This document shows, in pieces, positions 1-11,738 of a DNA stretch of 64,000 bases. The DNA is taken from contig JAUIEJ010000005.1 in NCBI GenBank assembly GCA_030428885.1, forward strand, positions 248,001-312,000. Direction: 5' to 3'. The position numbers and the translations under genes were made by a program. How positions within the stretch are numbered: position 1 is the first letter of the stretch; the number at the start of each line of letters is the position of its first letter. This DNA is from Gemmatimonadota bacterium (GTDB taxonomy: Bacteria; Gemmatimonadota; Gemmatimonadetes; Longimicrobiales; Gaopeijiaceae). The notes below the pieces were generated by a model. It worked only from the letters and a program-made list of their open reading frames with translations. It was not told the DNA's origin and made no database searches.

Positions 1-495
1 CTCAGCATGGACTACACCCCTGGCGCCCGGGTGAATCCCTTCGTGTCCGTCGCCGCCGAAGGCAGCTACGAACGGCGCATCGATCTGCGCCTCAGCGGCG
101 GCATGGGGGCGCGCTACCGCTTCGTCCGGAGCGACGCGGGTCGGCTGGATCTGAGCCTCGCCGCCCTGGTGGAGCGCACCGATCCCCGGGACCTGCCCGA
201 CGAGGCCGACGAGGTGGAAACCCTGGGCCGATGGTCGGCCCGCTTCCGGGCCCGGCGCAGCATGCGCGAAGGGGGCGTCGTGTTCGACCTGGTGTCGTTC
301 TACAAGCCGGCCTTCGAAGAGCCGTCGGAAGACTTCACCGTGGAGGTCACGTCGAGCCTGACCTTCGCCCTCACGCGGCAGGTGGGGCTCAAGCTGAGCC
401 TGGCCGACAAGTACGATTCCCTGGCCGAGGACCGGGGCGCCCGGGACAACAACGACGGGCGCCTCTTCTTCTCCCTGTCGGCGGCCACCCGGTAG
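1..495 (+). CDS. DUF481-like outer-membrane beta-barrel protein, C-terminal part
   Basis: The frame is already open at the first base and ends at TAG 493-495, so about 164 C-terminal residues are visible and the true start lies outside the window. The visible part alternates polar and hydrophobic residues in strand-length blocks separated by acidic turns, as in an outer-membrane barrel. Its last strand region (LKLSLADKYDS, then a short acidic loop and LFFSLSA) resembles the end of DUF481/YdiY-type proteins, which are salt- or stress-induced outer-membrane proteins of unclear function. The family call rests on this pattern only. The next gene starts 79 bases downstream. Confidence 0.55.
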   Translation, partial: LSMDYTPGARVNPFVSVAAEGSYERRIDLRLSGGMGARYRFVRSDAGRLDLSLAALVERTDPRDLPDEADEVETLGRWSARFRARRSMREGGVVFDLVSFYKPAFEEPSEDFTVEVTSSLTFALTRQVGLKLSLADKYDSLAEDRGARDNNDGRLFFSLSAATR

Positions 496-574
496 GGTCC
501 CGGTTGCCGCGGCGGGCGGTGCCGGATAGCGTGACCCGGCCGCGATCGAGCCCTTCCTCCCCCGGAGTCCCCCC

Positions 575-2086
575 GTGAGCGCAGCGTCGAAGAGCCAGGT
601 CTTCAGTTCCCGGTGGGGCATGCTCCTGGCCATGCTGGGCATGGCCGTGGGGACGGGCAACATCTGGCGGTTCCCCCGCATCGCGGCCTCCAACGGGGGG
701 GGCACGTTCCTGGTCGCCTGGGTGTGCTTCCTCCTCGTCTGGTCCATTCCCCTGCTGATCCTGGAGTTCGGCATGGGGAAGGGCACCCGGCGGGGGCCCG
801 TGGGCGCAATGGTGGCCACCATCGGCGAGAAGTTCGCCTGGATGGGTGCGTGGGTGGCCTTCACGGCCACGGCCATCATGTTCTACTACAGCGTCGTCAT
901 GGGCTGGACGATGCGGTTCTTCTGGGCCACGGTGACGGGGGAGATTCCCACTGCCGTGCCCGGGGCCTTCTGGGAGTCCTTCGCCGGCTCCCCCAACGCC
1001 CTCCTCACCCACACCCTGGCGGTGGGGCTCGGGGTGTTCGTGGTGGCCTGGGGGGTGCGGGGCATCGAGACCGCGGCCCGCATCCTGATTCCGTCGCTCA
1101 TCGTGCTGGTGGTGGTCCTGGCCATCAAGGCCCTGACGCTGCCCGGGGCGTCGGAGGGGCTGGCGTTCCTCTTCACCCCCGACTGGTCGGCGCTGGGCGA
1201 CTACCGCATCTGGCTCGAGGCTCTCACCCAGAATGCATGGGACACCGGGGCGGGGTGGGGGCTGGTGCTGACCTACGCCATCTACATGCGGGCCCGGGAA
1301 GACACGGCCCTCAACGCCTTCGTCATCGGGTTCGGCAACAACTCCATGTCCCTCCTGGCGGGGATCATGGTGCTGTGCACCGTGTTTTCCGTGATGCCCG
1401 AAGCGGCGGGCGAGATCGTGGGTGCGGGCAACGAGGGACTCACCTTCATCTGGGTGCCTCAGCTCTTCGCCCAGATGCCCGGTGGCCAGTTCTTCATGGG
1501 ACTCTTCTTCCTGGCCCTGACCTTCGCGGCGTGGACCAGCCTGGTGGCCATGATCGAACTGGCGAGCCGGGTGCTCATCGACCTGGGACTGGGTCGAGGC
1601 ACGGCCATCGCCCTGGTGGGCGTGTCGAGCCTGCTCTTCGGCGCCCCCTCGGCGCTGAACATGGACGTCTTCGCCAACCAGGACTGGGTGTGGGGCGTGG
1701 GCCTCATGCTCAGCGGGTTCTTCTTCGCCGTGGCCGTGCTGAAGTACGGGGTCAGGGAGTGGCGGGAGACGTTCATCAACCACGCCCATTCCGACGTCCG
1801 CATCGGGGCGTGGTGGGACTGGGCGATCCGCTTCGTGGTGGTCCAGGCCGTGGTGCTCATGGTGTGGTGGCTGTGGAACGCCCGGGGCGACGATCCCGCG
1901 GCGACCTGGACCCTCTTCTCGCCGTACAACGTGGGGACCGTGCTCATCCAGTGGGCGGTGGCCCTGGGGCTCTTCGTGGGCCTGAACGGGTGGATGGTCC
2001 GGCGCATGAAGGCCCACGACGTGAGCCGCCCCGACGCCCGGGCCCGGGACCACGTGGGGCCCGACGAGGACTTCCACGCGCCGTAG
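575..2086 (+). CDS. Sodium-dependent amino-acid symporter, NSS/SNF family (MetP-like)
   Basis: Secondary transporter of 503 residues that should couple sodium entry to uptake of an amino acid across the inner membrane. The N-terminus carries the family signature of the unwound TM1 (GMAVGTGNIWRFPRIAASNGG, about residues 22-42), which forms the sodium and substrate site in the LeuT fold, and about a dozen hydrophobic segments follow. The start is GTG at 575, with a GGAG seven bases upstream. Bacterial members with short or absent TM12 extensions include the methionine/alanine importer MetP, which works with the small subunit MetS. A MetS-like micropeptide lies at 7742-7852 on the same strand. 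The substrate cannot be read from sequence. Confidence 0.9.
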   Translation: MSAASKSQVFSSRWGMLLAMLGMAVGTGNIWRFPRIAASNGGGTFLVAWVCFLLVWSIPLLILEFGMGKGTRRGPVGAMVATIGEKFAWMGAWVAFTATAIMFYYSVVMGWTMRFFWATVTGEIPTAVPGAFWESFAGSPNALLTHTLAVGLGVFVVAWGVRGIETAARILIPSLIVLVVVLAIKALTLPGASEGLAFLFTPDWSALGDYRIWLEALTQNAWDTGAGWGLVLTYAIYMRAREDTALNAFVIGFGNNSMSLLAGIMVLCTVFSVMPEAAGEIVGAGNEGLTFIWVPQLFAQMPGGQFFMGLFFLALTFAAWTSLVAMIELASRVLIDLGLGRGTAIALVGVSSLLFGAPSALNMDVFANQDWVWGVGLMLSGFFFAVAVLKYGVREWRETFINHAHSDVRIGAWWDWAIRFVVVQAVVLMVWWLWNARGDDPAATWTLFSPYNVGTVLIQWAVALGLFVGLNGWMVRRMKAHDVSRPDARARDHVGPDEDFHAP

Positions 2087-2098
2087 GCAATCCGACCC

Positions 2099-2842
2099 GT
2101 GAAGTTTCCTCGCTTCGAGGCCGCGGCCCAGGCCGCCTACGACGCCATCCCTCCCGAGTACAAGGAGGGCATCGACGGCCTGGTGGTGTCGCGGGAGGCG
2201 CTGCCCCATCCCGAGCGGCCCGATATCTGGACCCTGGGCATGTGCGACACCGAGTCGTACCCGTCGGAGTGGGTGGGGCCCGAGACCACCCGATCGGTGG
2301 TGGTGTTGTACTGGGGGAGCTTCCGCAATCTGGCGCGCCTCGATCCCGACTTCGACTGGGAGGCGGAGATCCACGAGACGGTGGAGCACGAGGTGCGCCA
2401 CCACCTGGAGTGGTTGGCGGGCCACGACGAGTTGGGCGACGTGGACTACGCCATGGACGAGAGCTTCAAGCGTGCCGACGGCCTGCCCTGGGACCCCTGG
2501 TTCTTCCAGAAGGGCGACGCCGTGGCTCCGGGCGTGTACGCCGTGGAGGATCAGGCCTTCGTGGAGGTGGAGCTCACCCCCGCCCAGTTCGAGGCCGCCG
2601 ACACCGTGGAGTTCGCCTGGCGCGACACCCGGTGGGCGGTGCCCCGGCCCGAGGTCCAGGGCGACCTCCACTTCATCTGGGTCGAGGGGGTGGACGATGC
2701 GCCCCCGAGTCTGGAGGTGGTCCTGGTGCGGAAGCGGCGCTGGTGGGACGAAGCGAAACGCCTCTTCGGCGCCACCCGTCCCCGGGTCCTGGAGTCCGAG
2801 GCCCGGGCTCGGCGGGTCGACCCCGGAGGCGAGACCCTCTAG
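2099..2842 (+). CDS. Putative zinc metallopeptidase of the zincin_1 type (PF06262-like)
   Basis: A 247-residue soluble protein starting at GTG 2099, twelve bases after the transporter stop. Residues around 97-115 read HETVEHEVRHHLEWLAGHDE. This contains an HExxH zinc motif (HEVRH) followed by a downstream Gly/His/Asp-Glu stretch, the layout of the minimal zincin family PF06262 whose members are about 120-150 residues. The extra 110 C-terminal residues here are not recognisable; they are rich in Trp and acidic residues and end in a basic tail. There is no signal peptide, so it is probably cytoplasmic. The substrate is unknown. Confidence 0.65.
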   Translation: MKFPRFEAAAQAAYDAIPPEYKEGIDGLVVSREALPHPERPDIWTLGMCDTESYPSEWVGPETTRSVVVLYWGSFRNLARLDPDFDWEAEIHETVEHEVRHHLEWLAGHDELGDVDYAMDESFKRADGLPWDPWFFQKGDAVAPGVYAVEDQAFVEVELTPAQFEAADTVEFAWRDTRWAVPRPEVQGDLHFIWVEGVDDAPPSLEVVLVRKRRWWDEAKRLFGATRPRVLESEARARRVDPGGETL

Positions 2843-2845
2843 AGT
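2840..2845 (+). promoter_or_regulatory. TANNNT-type -10 box six bases before a start codon
   Basis: TAGAGT sits exactly six bases before ATG 2852 and overlaps the stop codon of the preceding gene. Initiation there would give a leaderless mRNA. No Shine-Dalgarno sequence precedes the ATG, which fits but does not prove this. Confidence 0.35.
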
Positions 2846-2851
2846 GGGTGC

Positions 2852-3658
2852 ATGCCCCTCCACGACGCCTACCTGCGACGAACGCCGTACGAACGGTTCC
2901 TCCCGGACGAGGACTTTCCGTCCCGGCGGTTTTCGGCCATCGCCGAGGAAGCGGGCCGGCGGGGGGTGGCCCTGGACGACCCGGGGGCGTTCGCCGTGCT
3001 GGAAACGGCGTCCGAGGCCCTGGGTGAACTCCGGCGGAGCGACGAGCCCACCGACACGCTGTCCCGTCACGCCCTCATGCTCTTCCACGCCTTCCACCAC
3101 CACGGTGCCGGGACCCCGGTGTACCGGTTGACCACCGAGGTCGTGCGGGCCGTGGCGGAGCGGGAGGAGTGGAGGGTGGACGCGGCCGACGGCGGCGCGG
3201 TGCCCCCGTCCACCTACCTCCAGTTCCCCCAGCACATGGTGTGGGCCCGGCCCGAGGGCGATGGTCCGCCGTCGTCCCTCGACGGGGCCTTTCGCACCGG
3301 GACCGCCGATGGCCGGGTCCACGTCATGGCCGTGGGAGGACTCCTGGGGGATCGTCCCGGCTTCACCGTCATGCCGGTGCCCGGCGCCCCGGCGGCCCAC
3401 GAACCCGGGTGGTGCGGCGCGGCCATGCGACCCGACGGACCCGACTTCGAGTCGGATCTGCCCGGGGCGGAGCTGGAAGGGCTGTACGAGGTGCGGACGG
3501 CAGGGGAGCTCCTGAAGCTGGTGGCCCGGGCCGCCGCCCTGATCCGAGCCGGGGGCGTCGAGGCGTCGGGCGACGATCCCCCGGCCTCGCCCACGCCCGA
3601 GGGGCCGCGACCGTCGCGGCTGCCGTCCCGGCGTGTCCTCCTCACCGAGTCCCCCTGA
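2852..3658 (+). CDS. Conserved-looking hypothetical protein, 268 residues
   Basis: I do not recognise this protein. The N-terminal half (about 1-110) is helical and charged, with a His-rich stretch FHAFHHHG near residue 75. The middle contains LQFPQHMVWARP, and the last 40 residues are a Pro/Ser-rich disordered tail. There is no signal peptide or membrane segment. GC at third positions is high, as in its neighbours, so it is a real gene. Its stop overlaps the start of nth (TGATG, 3656-3660), so the two are probably translated together. Whether that links it to DNA repair is unknown. Confidence 0.6.
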   Translation: MPLHDAYLRRTPYERFLPDEDFPSRRFSAIAEEAGRRGVALDDPGAFAVLETASEALGELRRSDEPTDTLSRHALMLFHAFHHHGAGTPVYRLTTEVVRAVAEREEWRVDAADGGAVPPSTYLQFPQHMVWARPEGDGPPSSLDGAFRTGTADGRVHVMAVGGLLGDRPGFTVMPVPGAPAAHEPGWCGAAMRPDGPDFESDLPGAELEGLYEVRTAGELLKLVARAAALIRAGGVEASGDDPPASPTPEGPRPSRLPSRRVLLTESP

Positions 3659-4308
3659 TGCCCCGGGAATCCAAGGCGAAGAAGGTCCAGCGGGCCGACG
3701 AGGTGTGGGCGCTTCTCCGGGACGCCTACCCCGATGCCCATTGTGCCCTCGACTTCGAGAACGCCTTCCAGCTCGGGGTGGCCACCATTCTGTCGGCCCA
3801 GACCACCGACGAGCGGGTGAACGGGGTCACCCCCGCACTCTTCCGCCGCTTTCCCGACGCCGAGGCCCTGGCGTCGGCTCCCCGGGAAGACGTGGAGGAG
3901 CTGGTCCGGTCCACCGGCTTCTTCCGGAACAAGGCGAAGAACATCCAGGGGTTCGCCCGGGGCCTGATGGCCGATCACCAGGGGGCCGTACCCCGGTCCA
4001 TGGACGAACTCCACGCCCTGCCCGGAGTGGGGCGCAAGACCGCCAACGTGATCCTGGGAAACGCCTTCGGCATCGACGAAGGCATCGTGGTGGACACCCA
4101 CGTGAAGCGGTTGGCCCGGCGACTGGGGTTCACCACCCAGACCACCCCCGAGAAGGTCGAGGCCGATCTCATGACCCTCGTGCCCCGGGAGCGGTGGACC
4201 CTCCTGGCCCACCTCCTGATCTGGCACGGTCGCCGGGTCTGCGACGCCCGCTCCCCGGCGTGCGAACGGTGCGTGGTGAGCCATCTCTGCCCATCGTCCA
4301 GAGTCTGA
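3658..4308 (+). CDS. nth: Endonuclease III (DNA glycosylase/AP lyase)
   Basis: Base-excision repair enzyme that removes oxidised pyrimidines and nicks the abasic site. It has 216 residues, close to the 211 of E. coli Nth. The helix-hairpin-helix LPGVGRKTA carries the catalytic lysine at position 127. The catalytic aspartate is D146 in VVDTHVKRL. The C-terminus has the four-cysteine 4Fe-4S loop C-x6-C-x2-C-x5-C at 195-211. The start ATG 3658 overlaps the TGA of the preceding hypothetical gene by one base, which fixes it against the longer open frame upstream. Confidence 0.97.
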   Translation: MPRESKAKKVQRADEVWALLRDAYPDAHCALDFENAFQLGVATILSAQTTDERVNGVTPALFRRFPDAEALASAPREDVEELVRSTGFFRNKAKNIQGFARGLMADHQGAVPRSMDELHALPGVGRKTANVILGNAFGIDEGIVVDTHVKRLARRLGFTTQTTPEKVEADLMTLVPRERWTLLAHLLIWHGRRVCDARSPACERCVVSHLCPSSRV

Positions 4309-4342
4309 TCCCCGTTCCCCGTCTCCCCCACATCCGAGTCCC

Positions 4343-4915
4343 ATGCTCCGACGCGACGACGCTCTCGCCCTCCTGAACGACTGGGTCGACAACGAGGCCC
4401 TGCGCCTCCACATGCGCTCCGTGGAGGCCGCCGTGCGCCACTATGCGACGCTTCGGGGGGCCGACCCGGAGCTGTGGGGGCTGGCGGGGCTCCTCCACGA
4501 TCTGGACTGGGAGAAGCACCCCGAGACCCACCCGGTGACCGCCGTGGAGCACCTGAAGGGGGTGGGGTGTCCCGAGGAGGTCTGCCACGCCATCCTGGCG
4601 CACCGACCCGACTACACCGGGGTGGAGCCCGAGACCGAGCTCGACCGGGTGCTGTACGCCTGCGACGAGCTGTCGGGGCTCGTGTACGCCTGCTGTCTCG
4701 TGCGCCCCAACGGCATCGACGATCTCAAGCCCAAGTCGGTGACCAAGAAGCTGAAGGACAAGGCCTTCGCCGCCGGCGTGAACCGGGACGACGTGGCCCG
4801 GGGCATCGAGCTCATCGGCCTCGACCGGACCGAGCACATCCAGAACGTCATCGACGGCATGCGGGCCGTGGCGGAGGAGTTGAAACTCCGGGCGGTGGAC
4901 GTGGCCCGGTCCTGA
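4343..4915 (+). CDS. HD-domain metal-dependent phosphohydrolase family protein
   Basis: A 190-residue cytoplasmic protein with the HD signature. There is a histidine at about residue 34, LLHDLDWEKHPETH near residues 50-63, a conserved ILAHRPDY around 87-94, and an Asp (YACDELSG) at about 112. These match the spaced His/HD/His/Asp ligands of HDIG-type hydrolases, whose substrates are nucleotides or other phosphoesters. The C-terminal helices contain the KLKDKAFAAGVNRDD segment seen in the subgroup often annotated simply as HDIG protein. It follows nth after 34 bases and lacks a clear ribosome-binding site. The substrate is unknown. Confidence 0.8.
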   Translation: MLRRDDALALLNDWVDNEALRLHMRSVEAAVRHYATLRGADPELWGLAGLLHDLDWEKHPETHPVTAVEHLKGVGCPEEVCHAILAHRPDYTGVEPETELDRVLYACDELSGLVYACCLVRPNGIDDLKPKSVTKKLKDKAFAAGVNRDDVARGIELIGLDRTEHIQNVIDGMRAVAEELKLRAVDVARS

Positions 4916-4952
4916 CCCGGGAACGCACCCCTCCGCGAGGGATACCATCGTC

Positions 4953-7205
4953 ATGGCCATCGAGCTTTCCAGGGCGTCCGCGGGTGCCCGACTGGTTCTC
5001 CTGCTGGCCGTCGGCGCTTCGGGGCTGGCGGCCCAGGACGACGTGGAGCAGTTGGGACGGATGTACGGCACCCGTCCTCCGGCGGCGTACTACGAATTGC
5101 GGGCCCGGGACCCCGACGCCTTCGAGTTCGGACGGGCGCTGAAGGCCCGGAACCCGGGGCTGGAGGCCGCCGACCCCGCCTTTCCGCGCTTCGAGGCCAC
5201 CGCGGCCTTCCTGGGCCCCCGGGACGAGGCCGTGGAGGGCACGTTCCGCTTTCCCGTGGTCCTGGGGTTCTTCTCCGACGATCCGGCTCCGCCCGCCTTC
5301 ACCCCGTTCGCCGTCCAGAGCGAGTTCTTCGACGGGCCCAACTCCCGGGGACAGACCATTCCCGAGTTCTACGACGCCATCTCCGGCGGGCGGGTCCAAC
5401 TGGAGGGAAGCACCATCGGGTGGGTCCAATCCCAACTGTCGAGGGAATTGACCACGGGCGGCATCAGTGGCCTGGGCGGCCGCATCGGGCTCTTCATCCA
5501 GCAACTCCTGGCCGCCGCCGACGACGGCTCGGTCGACTGGGGGCAGTTCGACAACGACGGCCCCGACGGCGTGCCCGATTCGGGCGACGACGACGGCTTC
5601 GTCGACGTCCTGGTGGTGATCCACCCCACCTCCGGCGCGGAGTGCGGGGGCACGGGGCAGCCGGAGCGGATCTGGTCCCACAAGTGGACGCTGTCGTCGG
5701 CCTACAACTCGATCCCCAACCCCGAGCGCCCCCCGGAGCCCACCTTCGCCACGTCCACCGTGGGGGCGTCGGGCCAGCCCATCCGGGTGGACGACTACAC
5801 GGTTCAGCCCGTGCTGTCGTGCGACGACACGTCCATCAACGAGATCGGCGTCATCGCCCACGAACTGGGCCACGGATTCGGGCTCCCGGACCTCTACTGC
5901 ACCACCTCCGGGTGCGACTCCAACGGCATCGGCCGCTGGGGCCTCATGGGACAGGGGTCGTGGGGCTGCGGCTCCTTCGACCCGTCTCGGCCCTGCGCCA
6001 TGGGTGCGTGGAGCAAGAGCATGCTCGGGTGGGTGGACGTGACGTCCCTGGGCCTCGACACCGACCACGGCGTCGTGTCCCTGGCCCCGGTGTCCACCTC
6101 CGGGTCGGTGCTCCGCATCGATGCCGACGACGGCTCGGACGAGTACTACCTCCTGGAGAACCGCCAGCGTCTGGGGGTCGATGCCGACCTCCCCGGGTCC
6201 GGCCTGGTGATCTGGCACGTGGACCCCGACTACGTGGCCCAGCGTTGGCCCACGAACTCGGTGAATCCGCCGCTCCGCAACGGCCTCCACCTGGGCGTGC
6301 GGGTCGTCCAGGCCGACGCACGCCTCGACCTGGAGGGCGGGATCAACCGAGCCGACGCCGGCGACCCCTTCCCGGGCCTCCAGTCCACCGACCGCTTCCA
6401 CGCCGGCGCCGCCCCCCAGTCCATCACCCACGAGGGCCGGGCGGCGGGCGTGACCTTGACGGGCATCGAAGAGGTGGGCACGGAGGTCCGCTTCCGGGCC
6501 ACCACCGGCTTCCGGACCGTCACCGTGGGGGTGGAGGGCACCGACGGCTCCGGGCTCGTTCTCCTGGACGACGAGCCCCTTCCCGCCGGCGGCGCGACGT
6601 TCACCCGGGCGCCCTTCGAGGGGTTCGTCCTCGATGCCGCCGCGGGGGAGGACCTGGGTGTAGGCGTGCGCCGCCCCTTCGTGGAGTGGTCCGACGACCC
6701 CGGTGCGTCGCGCCGTCGGGTGTACATCACCCCCCTGGACGGCGTCACGACCCTGAACGCCGTGTACGGGGGCCAGGAGGTGCGGCTCACCACGGCGCTG
6801 GAAGGGGGGATTCTCGACGTGGAACCCGGCACCCTGGTCACGGCCCCCTTCGCCGCCGATCTCTGGGTGCCCCGGGGTCAGGAGGTGTCGATCCGGGCGG
6901 CGCCGACGCCGGGATTCGCCTTCCTGGACTGGACCGGCGTGTGGGCCGGGCGCCCCAACCCCTTCACCACGACACCCATGGAGCCCCTGGAGGTGGGGGC
7001 CCGGTTCGGCTTGACCTTCACCTCCCTGGCCACGGCCCTGGCGGCGGACCGGGAGTCGCTGGACGCCCGGGTCCGTTCGGCCCTGGACGGCTTCGGCAAC
7101 GGAGACGGCCGCTACGACGTGGGCGACCTGCGGGCCTACCTCCGGAACGGCAGCACCCCCCTGGCCGTCCCCCCGGGTCCCGAGTCCCAGGGAGGCGGCT
7201 CGTGA
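4953..7205 (+). CDS. Secreted M6-family zinc metalloprotease with a C-terminal dockerin-like repeat
   Basis: A 750-residue extracytoplasmic peptidase. Residues 1-27 form a signal peptide ending in GLAAQ. The catalytic motif HELGHGFGLPD lies at 303-313 (HExxHxxGxxD). It is preceded by an Asp/Gly-rich calcium-type loop at about 200-217 and followed by the Met-turn region GRWGLMGQGSWG. This is the arrangement of immune-inhibitor-A-like M6 proteases. After about residue 520 come two beta-rich repeats with Trp, then a single dockerin/EF-hand-like loop (GNGDGRYDVGDLRAYL) near residue 717. The start codon has a TACCAT box four bases upstream. The stop overlaps the next gene (GTGA). Confidence 0.88.
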   Translation: MAIELSRASAGARLVLLLAVGASGLAAQDDVEQLGRMYGTRPPAAYYELRARDPDAFEFGRALKARNPGLEAADPAFPRFEATAAFLGPRDEAVEGTFRFPVVLGFFSDDPAPPAFTPFAVQSEFFDGPNSRGQTIPEFYDAISGGRVQLEGSTIGWVQSQLSRELTTGGISGLGGRIGLFIQQLLAAADDGSVDWGQFDNDGPDGVPDSGDDDGFVDVLVVIHPTSGAECGGTGQPERIWSHKWTLSSAYNSIPNPERPPEPTFATSTVGASGQPIRVDDYTVQPVLSCDDTSINEIGVIAHELGHGFGLPDLYCTTSGCDSNGIGRWGLMGQGSWGCGSFDPSRPCAMGAWSKSMLGWVDVTSLGLDTDHGVVSLAPVSTSGSVLRIDADDGSDEYYLLENRQRLGVDADLPGSGLVIWHVDPDYVAQRWPTNSVNPPLRNGLHLGVRVVQADARLDLEGGINRADAGDPFPGLQSTDRFHAGAAPQSITHEGRAAGVTLTGIEEVGTEVRFRATTGFRTVTVGVEGTDGSGLVLLDDEPLPAGGATFTRAPFEGFVLDAAAGEDLGVGVRRPFVEWSDDPGASRRRVYITPLDGVTTLNAVYGGQEVRLTTALEGGILDVEPGTLVTAPFAADLWVPRGQEVSIRAAPTPGFAFLDWTGVWAGRPNPFTTTPMEPLEVGARFGLTFTSLATALAADRESLDARVRSALDGFGNGDGRYDVGDLRAYLRNGSTPLAVPPGPESQGGGS

Positions 7206-7597
7206 AGCGCCCGCTCGCGCTCCGGGCCCTGGCTCTGGCCCTTCTGGTGGTCGGCGCCGCCTGCTCCGACGACCCCGAGGGGCCGGGCACCGTCGACCTG
7301 GTGATCCGGGCGCCGGTGCCCCTGGGCGCCGCCGTCGTCGAACTCGTGGGCGAGGGCATCCAGGGCATGGAGCAGCCCGCCGTGGGGTGGTCGGAGCTGG
7401 TCCCGGTGGTGCCCCAGGGCAGCACGCCGGTCCACCGGGTCGTGGTGATCCAGGAGGAGCCCGGTGAACTCACCGTGCGCCTCCGGGTCACCGACGTCCA
7501 GGACGTCCGGCCCGTGACCACCGTCGTGGAGGCCACTGACGCCGCCGACGAACCCGTGACGCCCCTCTCCCAGGTCGAGGTCGTCATCCGTCGGTGA
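7202..7597 (+). CDS. Small lipoprotein translationally coupled to the M6 protease
   Basis: Starts at GTG 7202, which overlaps the protease stop in a GTGA quartet, so translation is probably coupled. The 131-residue product has a basic N-terminus, a hydrophobic segment (ALALALLVVG) and a lipobox ending in AACS, so it should be processed to a lipoprotein at Cys21. The mature part is acidic and Val-rich, with the beta-strand pattern of an Ig-like or carboxypeptidase-regulatory-like fold. I do not recognise a family. The coupling suggests it serves the protease, for example as an anchor or inhibitor, but that is inference. Confidence 0.75.
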   Translation: MKRPLALRALALALLVVGAACSDDPEGPGTVDLVIRAPVPLGAAVVELVGEGIQGMEQPAVGWSELVPVVPQGSTPVHRVVVIQEEPGELTVRLRVTDVQDVRPVTTVVEATDAADEPVTPLSQVEVVIRR

Positions 7598-7741
7598 ACG
7601 GGGTCCCTCGGGGAAGCCGTCTTGCCCCGGACCCCGGGCTCCGTCATGATTCTCCGACCTTCGCAGGTCGTCGGGTGGCGCAGCCGCCTCGGCGGCCCCT
7701 TCCGTACACGCTTCGCCCTCCTCCCTCCCGGCCTGGATCCC

Positions 7742-7852
7742 GTGACGACCGCCACGTGGGTGACCATGATTCTGATCGTCGGATTCGTCTGGGGCGGGTT
7801 CGTCATGGCCGTGATCACGGCATTCCGGAAGGAGTCGGGCAAAGCCGACTGA
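7742..7852 (+). CDS. MetS-like 36-residue small subunit of an NSS transporter
   Basis: A one-helix membrane micropeptide. GTG 7742 begins a 36-residue product with a single hydrophobic helix containing [17 protein letters not shown] and a basic tail (FRKESGKAD). The WGG motif in the middle of a lone helix is the hallmark of the methionine/alanine importer small subunit family (MetS), whose genes normally sit directly beside the NSS gene. Here the NSS gene ends at 2086, so 5.7 kb and six genes separate them. The open frame extends upstream to 7622 from a TTG, but that region has no membrane or signal features, so I chose the GTG. Only 13 bases separate it from carB. Confidence 0.6.
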   Translation: MTTATWVTMILIVGFVWGGFVMAVITAFRKESGKAD

Positions 7853-7865
7853 CCGACGCGCCGAC

Positions 7866-11114
<3,249 letters not shown>

Positions 11115-11209
11115 ACCCCCCCTTCACGAGAGGGTTAAGGCGGGTTTGCCGCGGGACCGATACTCCGTGTCAGACTGCCCGTTCGCCCACGTCGGGCGGC
11201 GGGATGGCT

Positions 11210-11231
11210 CGGCCGGCAAGGATGCCGGCCG
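11210..11231 (+). promoter_or_regulatory. Strong hairpin in the leader of the pseudopilin gene
   Basis: CGGCCGGCA and TGCCGGCCG pair as a perfect nine-base stem around an AGGA loop. It lies 24 bases before the GTG start at 11255 and ten bases before its GGAGG. There is no T-run behind it, so it is not a classic terminator. It could be a leader structure or an mRNA-stabilising stem. Confidence 0.45.
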
Positions 11232-11254
11232 GTACGGCACGGAGGCCGGATACA

Positions 11255-11737
11255 GTGGACCGCACATCGCCCCCCCGAGCCACGGTTTCGCACCGTGGAC
11301 GGGCCTTCACGCTCGTGGAGGTCCTGATCGTCATGGTCATCATGGGGATCCTGGCCGCTCTGGCGATTCCCTCTCTTCAGGGCGCCATCGAGAAGGCCCG
11401 CATCGCCCGCGCCATCGGCGACATCAAGGCCATCGGGCGCAACCTCCAGGAATACGAGATCGAGCACAACAGCTTCCCGGCGTCGCTGGGTACGCTGAAC
11501 ATGGGCGAACTCGTCGACCCCTGGGGCAACAACTACTACTACACCAGGATCGAGGGCACGAAGGGCAAGGGAAGTCTGCGCAAGGACCGCTTTCTGGTGC
11601 CCATCAACTCCGACTTCGACCTGTACAGCGCCGGCCCCGACGGCAGTACCACCACGCCTCTGACCGCCGCCAGCAGTCAGGACGACATCATCTGGGCCAA
11701 CGACGGCGGCTTCGTGGGAATCGCGGCGGAGTACTGA
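11255..11737 (+). CDS. GspG-like major pseudopilin
   Basis: Type II secretion / type IV pilus-like pseudopilin. The start is placed at GTG 11255, nine bases after a GGAGG at 11241-11245; the longer frame from 11204 has no such signal. The 160-residue product has a short basic leader, a prepilin-peptidase site RA/FTLVE with alanine instead of the usual glycine at -1, and a hydrophobic N-helix. The C-terminal region contains DPWGNNYYY and DFDLYSAGPDG, the conserved calcium-site region of GspG. No other secretion genes are adjacent. The next gene, an HD-GYP sensor, starts one base after the stop. Confidence 0.88.
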   Translation: MDRTSPPRATVSHRGRAFTLVEVLIVMVIMGILAALAIPSLQGAIEKARIARAIGDIKAIGRNLQEYEIEHNSFPASLGTLNMGELVDPWGNNYYYTRIEGTKGKGSLRKDRFLVPINSDFDLYSAGPDGSTTTPLTAASSQDDIIWANDGGFVGIAAEY

Positions 11738-11738
11738 C

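Noticed and set aside
389-3400. 1003-residue open frame on the minus strand
   Set aside because: Antisense shadow of the NSS and zincin genes; composition is His/Gly/Pro/Arg-rich with no domain, as expected for the mirror of GC-rich codons.
11115-11254. Cyclic-di-GMP riboswitch before the pseudopilin gene
   Set aside because: Tempting because of the HD-GYP neighbour, but the conserved GEMM-I blocks are absent; only a plain hairpin is visible.
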